DNA of 50,002 nucleotides from the NCBI GenBank assembly GCA_003280135.1, contig QCFW01000008.1:1-50002 (forward strand). Direction: 5' to 3'. The DNA is from Prochlorococcus sp. AG-363-N16 (GTDB taxonomy: Bacteria > Cyanobacteriota > Cyanobacteriia > PCC-6307 > Cyanobiaceae). Position numbers and translations under genes: made by a program. The notes below the pieces were generated by a model, which was given only the letters and a program-made list of their open reading frames with translations, searched no databases and was not told the DNA's origin. Positions 46,956 to 50,002 of this stretch are shown piece by piece (the stretch's first letter is position 1; each line of letters starts with the position of its first letter).

Positions 46956-49367
46956 CACAGGGTTGATTTCATTGTCTGTTAATGTCATATCTCTTTTTCT
47001 GTATCTAATTCTAAAAGTTAGGCTTTTTCTTTCATCTTGAGCGTTGTTTGATTTATATCTATCTATTAGATCAACCTTCTCTAAGACCTCATTACCTAAT
47101 TTCTTAATTGATTTAATAAGATCATTTGAGGAGATGGAGTCATTTACCCATATAGATATATCTCTTTCCATAGCGGGCACTGTAGGAAATGGCTTGTAAG
47201 TTGGTAACCATTTACTAGGTCGAGTTGCTGCTACTAACAAGTTTCTAAATTTAATTTCGAAAATATACGTATCATCAGGTAACCCCATCTTTGTAATGAT
47301 TGAAGGATGTACTTGTCCAAAAAATCCTACAACCTTCCCTTCTACATATATTTCTGATGATTTCCCAGGGTGTAGACAGTCATTATGATTTTGCGCTTTG
47401 TCCTCAGTTGATATCCGAAGAGCTAGCAATGCTTTCTCAAGCAAGCCACGTGCTGAGAAATAATCTAGTGAGTTATTTCTTGAATATTTCGTCCACATCT
47501 CTAAACAGTTTGCTCCTGTAAGTGCTCCTCCCAATATTGAGTCTTCTGAGAATTCTTGATGGTCTTTCGTATAAATTTTACCTATTTCAAAAAGCCAGCA
47601 ACTTGTCTTACCGGAATCTATGTTTCTTTTACATATATTTAAATGTTCTTCCCACAAATTTGTTCTTAGATGACTAGTTTCTTTTAACAGTGGATTGGAA
47701 ATAGCAATTTGTTGTACTGAATTATTATTTTTTGGCACAAGCGAATAAGTACATACTTCTTGCATACCTGATGAAACTAGATTCTGTCTAAGCAGTCTTT
47801 CTGTTTTTTGTTCTGATGTTAATATTCCTGGTTTTATTGGATCTGGAAGATTTGCACTAAATTTGTCATAACCAATCAGTCTGGCTATCTCTTCTATTAA
47901 GTCAACTTCTCTAGTTAAATCAAGGGATCTAAAATATGGAACATTAACATCCCAGCCTTCTTCTTTTTCTAATAAATTACATCCTAATAGGGTAAGAATC
48001 TCTACTATTTCATTATCCATAATGTACCTTATATCTGATTTATTATTATCATTCACATCATTATAAATTCCACCTAGTAATAAATGAATTCGATCTCTTC
48101 GTAAAAATATAATTTTTTTCTTATGATCTATGTCATTACTTTTCCAATAAGATATTAGCTTACAATTAAAGACTTGATTATATAAGTCTATCGCCCTTTT
48201 TGCTGAGCCAAGGGTTATATGAGGTGATATTCCTTTTTCATACCTTGAACTAGATTCTGTTCTTATTCCGACATTTCTTGATGAAATTCTAATAGACTTC
48301 TGAGAAAATATAGCTGCTTCTAGCCATATATTATTTGTACTTGAATCTACACAACTATTATTAGATCCCATTACCCCAGCCAAAGCAATTGGTATATCAT
48401 TACATGCAATTACATGGCAATTTGGGTTAAGAAAATATTCTTTGTTGTCTAATGCTATGAATTTTTCATCTTGTTTAGCTAATCTTACAGAGAAATCTTT
48501 TTCTGTTGCTTCGCGTCCAATTAAACTACTCAATTTATCCGCATCAAAACTATGCAAAGGCTGACCTGTTTCTAGCATTACGTAGTTAGTGATATCAACC
48601 ACTGCATTAATTGAATTTATTCCAGTCTTTTCTATTCTATCTTTTATCCAATTTGGAGACTCTAATTGACCATTAACATCTTCAATTTTGTGTAAAGTGT
48701 AAATACAATCGTCGACAATACTATTCTGCCTCTCATCTAATGGACTGAAATAATTGTAATTATCTAGTGGTTTAACTATTGGATTATCTTTAAGTTTAGA
48801 CCTATTTAATGTTGAAATCTCTCTTGCGATTCCGAATATAGACATACCGTCAGGTCTATTAGCGGTTATTGCTATATCTAGAATTATATCGTCTAATTTT
48901 AAGAATTTACTAGCAGAAGAACCAACTTTTGGAATTTCATTATCAAATTCCTCTAGTATTGCTATACCTTTACTTTGATCCTTTATACCCAGCTCATTTA
49001 AGGAACATATCATCCCAGAACTTAATTCACCTCTTAGTTTAGTTTCTTTTATTTTGATACCCATACTTGGCAAGAAGGTGCCAACAGTAGCAACAAGAAC
49101 ATGAGAATCAACTTTTACATTAGAGGCACCGCATACTATTTGCTTTAAAGTTGCTTCTCCTATATCAACCTTGCAAAGGTTTAATTTATCAGCGTTTGGA
49201 TGTGGCTTAATTTCCTTGATAAATCCAACAACTACACCATTTATAGACTTTGACAAATCATCTATATTCTCTACTTCAAAGCCTGCTATAGAAAGCGATT
49301 CAGCTATTTCATAGATATCAGTGTTGATTTCAACAAGGTTTTTCAACCAGGAGATCGGTGCCTTCAT
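46899..49367 (-). CDS. pheT: Phenylalanyl-tRNA synthetase beta subunit
   Basis: An 822-residue beta chain. It has the N-terminal MKAPISWLKNLVEI, the EMAP/tRNA-binding OB domain (VGFIKEIKPHPNADKLNLCKVD region), the B3/B4 editing domain (AVVDITNYVMLETGQPLHSFDADKL), the catalytic-like B6/B7 region (TREVDLIEEIARLIGYDK) and the C-terminal anticodon-recognising FDX-ACB domain (KPFPTVPAMERDISIWV). The alpha subunit gene pheS is not in the window. The final 17 codons are also represented in the downstream tandem copies. Confidence 0.97.
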   Translation of the reverse strand: MKAPISWLKNLVEINTDIYEIAESLSIAGFEVENIDDLSKSINGVVVGFIKEIKPHPNADKLNLCKVDIGEATLKQIVCGASNVKVDSHVLVATVGTFLPSMGIKIKETKLRGELSSGMICSLNELGIKDQSKGIAILEEFDNEIPKVGSSASKFLKLDDIILDIAITANRPDGMSIFGIAREISTLNRSKLKDNPIVKPLDNYNYFSPLDERQNSIVDDCIYTLHKIEDVNGQLESPNWIKDRIEKTGINSINAVVDITNYVMLETGQPLHSFDADKLSSLIGREATEKDFSVRLAKQDEKFIALDNKEYFLNPNCHVIACNDIPIALAGVMGSNNSCVDSSTNNIWLEAAIFSQKSIRISSRNVGIRTESSSRYEKGISPHITLGSAKRAIDLYNQVFNCKLISYWKSNDIDHKKKIIFLRRDRIHLLLGGIYNDVNDNNKSDIRYIMDNEIVEILTLLGCNLLEKEEGWDVNVPYFRSLDLTREVDLIEEIARLIGYDKFSANLPDPIKPGILTSEQKTERLLRQNLVSSGMQEVCTYSLVPKNNNSVQQIAISNPLLKETSHLRTNLWEEHLNICKRNIDSGKTSCWLFEIGKIYTKDHQEFSEDSILGGALTGANCLEMWTKYSRNNSLDYFSARGLLEKALLALRISTEDKAQNHNDCLHPGKSSEIYVEGKVVGFFGQVHPSIITKMGLPDDTYIFEIKFRNLLVAATRPSKWLPTYKPFPTVPAMERDISIWVNDSISSNDLIKSIKKLGNEVLEKVDLIDRYKSNNAQDERKSLTFRIRYRKRDMTLTDNEINPVHEKIISSLVQKHSAEIRK

Positions 49368-49440
49368 TGCTGGGATTGTTTATGAAATTGATTCGACTTT
49401 TTCAAAACTATTAAAAAAAAAGCCTCTTTAGCTTGTAGAA

Positions 49441-49545
49441 TTAAAGATTGTTATTAGGTTTGTGGAGGTCATCAGCCTCCTTTATAGCTAATACAAATGC
49501 TTCAGGCTTAAGTACACTCTTGAGTTTACCTAAAGCCGGAGCCAT
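49441..49545 (-). CDS. Possible 34-residue small protein upstream of pheT
   Basis: A clean frame with ATG and TAA encodes MAPALGKLKSVLKPEAF followed by VLAIKEADDLHKPNNNL. Its base use is less AT-rich than the flanking DNA, and the peptide forms one amphipathic helix. It lies 73 bp before pheT on the same strand. It could be a small gene or a leader peptide for pheT, but it has no Phe run that would indicate attenuation (one Phe only). No family was recognised. Confidence 0.45.
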   Translation of the reverse strand: MAPALGKLKSVLKPEAFVLAIKEADDLHKPNNNL

Positions 49546-49640
49546 AAAACTAATTGTTTTTTAAGTAGTATCAAGAAAACTATCTTACGAACAGTTAAAA
49601 TCAATTGTATGTTGAGATCAACCTATTGATTTCCATACTA

Positions 49641-49666
49641 TTTCATTCCTTCTGAAAGGAATGAAA
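49641..49666 (+). promoter_or_regulatory. Hairpin in the rpsR leader
   Basis: TTTCATTCCTT-CTGA-AAGGAATGAAA, a perfect 11-bp stem with a 4-base loop, ends 28 bases before the rpsR ATG. It could be a translational control site or a terminator for an upstream transcript. It does not carry the CCG loop element of the known S6:S18 binding motif. Confidence 0.55.
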
Positions 49667-49694
49667 CATTAAGAGCAATCAAACCTTTTTTAAT

Positions 49695-49916
49695 ATGCCT
49701 AGTTCCGTTTTTAAAAAGAAATTGTCTCCCATAAAGCCAGGAGATCCAATTGACTATAAGGATGTAGAAACATTGAAGAAATTCATTACAGAACGTGGGA
49801 AAATCCTTCCTAGAAGACTTACAGGGTTGACTGCCAAGCAACAAAGAGACTTAACAGTTGCAGTAAAAAGGGCAAGAATTATTGCATTATTGCCATTCGT
49901 TAATCCAGAGGGTTAA
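49695..49916 (+). CDS. rpsR: 30S ribosomal protein S18
   Basis: A 73-residue S18. The core reads [20 protein letters not shown] followed by [20 protein letters not shown] and [10 protein letters not shown], which is the standard family sequence. The N-terminus ([17 protein letters not shown]) is of the cyanobacterial type. In most cyanobacteria and in plastids rpmG (L33) lies directly upstream, but no L33 frame is present between pheT and rpsR here. Confidence 0.97.
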   Translation: MPSSVFKKKLSPIKPGDPIDYKDVETLKKFITERGKILPRRLTGLTAKQQRDLTVAVKRARIIALLPFVNPEG

Positions 49917-49952
49917 ATAATAAAGGTTTGAAAGACAAAATTAAAGATTTAG

Positions 49953-50002
49953 ATGAAAATAGATCAGTTAGATAATCAAGCTGAAGTACAGACCAGTAAA
50001 AT
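49953..50002 (+). CDS. Possible start of the next gene (cut by window edge)
   Basis: An ATG at 49953, 36 bases after the rpsR stop, opens a frame that runs to the window end, giving MKIDQLDNQAEVQTSK. Sixteen codons are too few for assignment. In related genomes an RNB-type ribonuclease gene often follows rpsR, but the visible residues do not confirm it. Confidence 0.3.
   Translation, partial: MKIDQLDNQAEVQTSK

Noticed and set aside
46905-46960. Truncation or frameshift of the pheT C-terminus by the repeats
   Set aside because: The FDX-ACB domain and the stop codon are intact; the duplicated material lies after the stop.
1-50002. CRISPR array, transposase or phage genes
   Set aside because: No regular short direct repeats with spacers, and no frame resembling transposase, integrase or phage structural proteins was seen.

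Overview
The window looks like a chromosome segment of a marine picocyanobacterium, most likely Prochlorococcus and probably not one of the most AT-rich high-light types. The reasons are strong AT richness, very short intergenic gaps with many 1-8 bp gene overlaps, and a set of oxygenic-photosynthesis genes: acsF, ycf54, psb30/ycf12, ycf20, a CCB2/CCB4-type cytochrome b6f assembly factor, DUF2996 and DUF1995 proteins, and hemJ. No transposase, integrase, phage gene or CRISPR array was seen. The assignment rests on remembered gene content and is an inference.

Layout. 1-3.2 kb (minus): start of fmt, then tldE/pmbA and tldD, whose start is disrupted. 3.3-5.1 kb: ycf54 and a plant-type ferredoxin converge on acsF, so a chlorophyll cyclase, its assembly partner and a possible electron donor lie together. 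5.2-10.3 kb (minus): DUF2996, a LapA-like membrane protein, ubiX, an RNase II-like protein without its catalytic aspartates, two half-size GDT1/TMEM165 transporters and a YkgJ-type cysteine cluster protein. 10.4-15.9 kb: psb30, a HAD phosphatase, ycf20, rpmF, an FtsH-like AAA protein without the zinc-protease motif, an unknown polytopic membrane protein, a 2-Cys peroxiredoxin and a small unknown gene. 15.9-31.3 kb: tRNA-Met, trmL, cobU, a CCB-type factor, ribBA, argC, purN, pgi, leuS, dapF, a cysteine desulfurase, DUF1995, a PBP4-type D,D-peptidase, coaD and a flavin reductase. 31.3-42.8 kb: uvrC, hemJ, a PHP phosphoesterase, cobN, ilvE and metH. 42.8-50 kb: small unknown genes, an Ap4A phosphorylase-like gene, a ribbon-helix-helix/J-domain fusion, a 1-kb noncoding stretch with inverted repeats and decaying tandem copies of the pheT 3' end, then pheT and rpsR.

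Functional links: tetrapyrrole metabolism recurs (acsF/ycf54, hemJ, cobU, cobN), and metH uses the cobalamin made through cobU and cobN. Two enzyme-family members appear to have lost their active sites while keeping their folds (RNase II-like and FtsH-like). The least ordinary region is 44.8-49.4 kb, with the J-domain fusion and the pheT-derived repeat array. I did not find a clear defence or mobile system.
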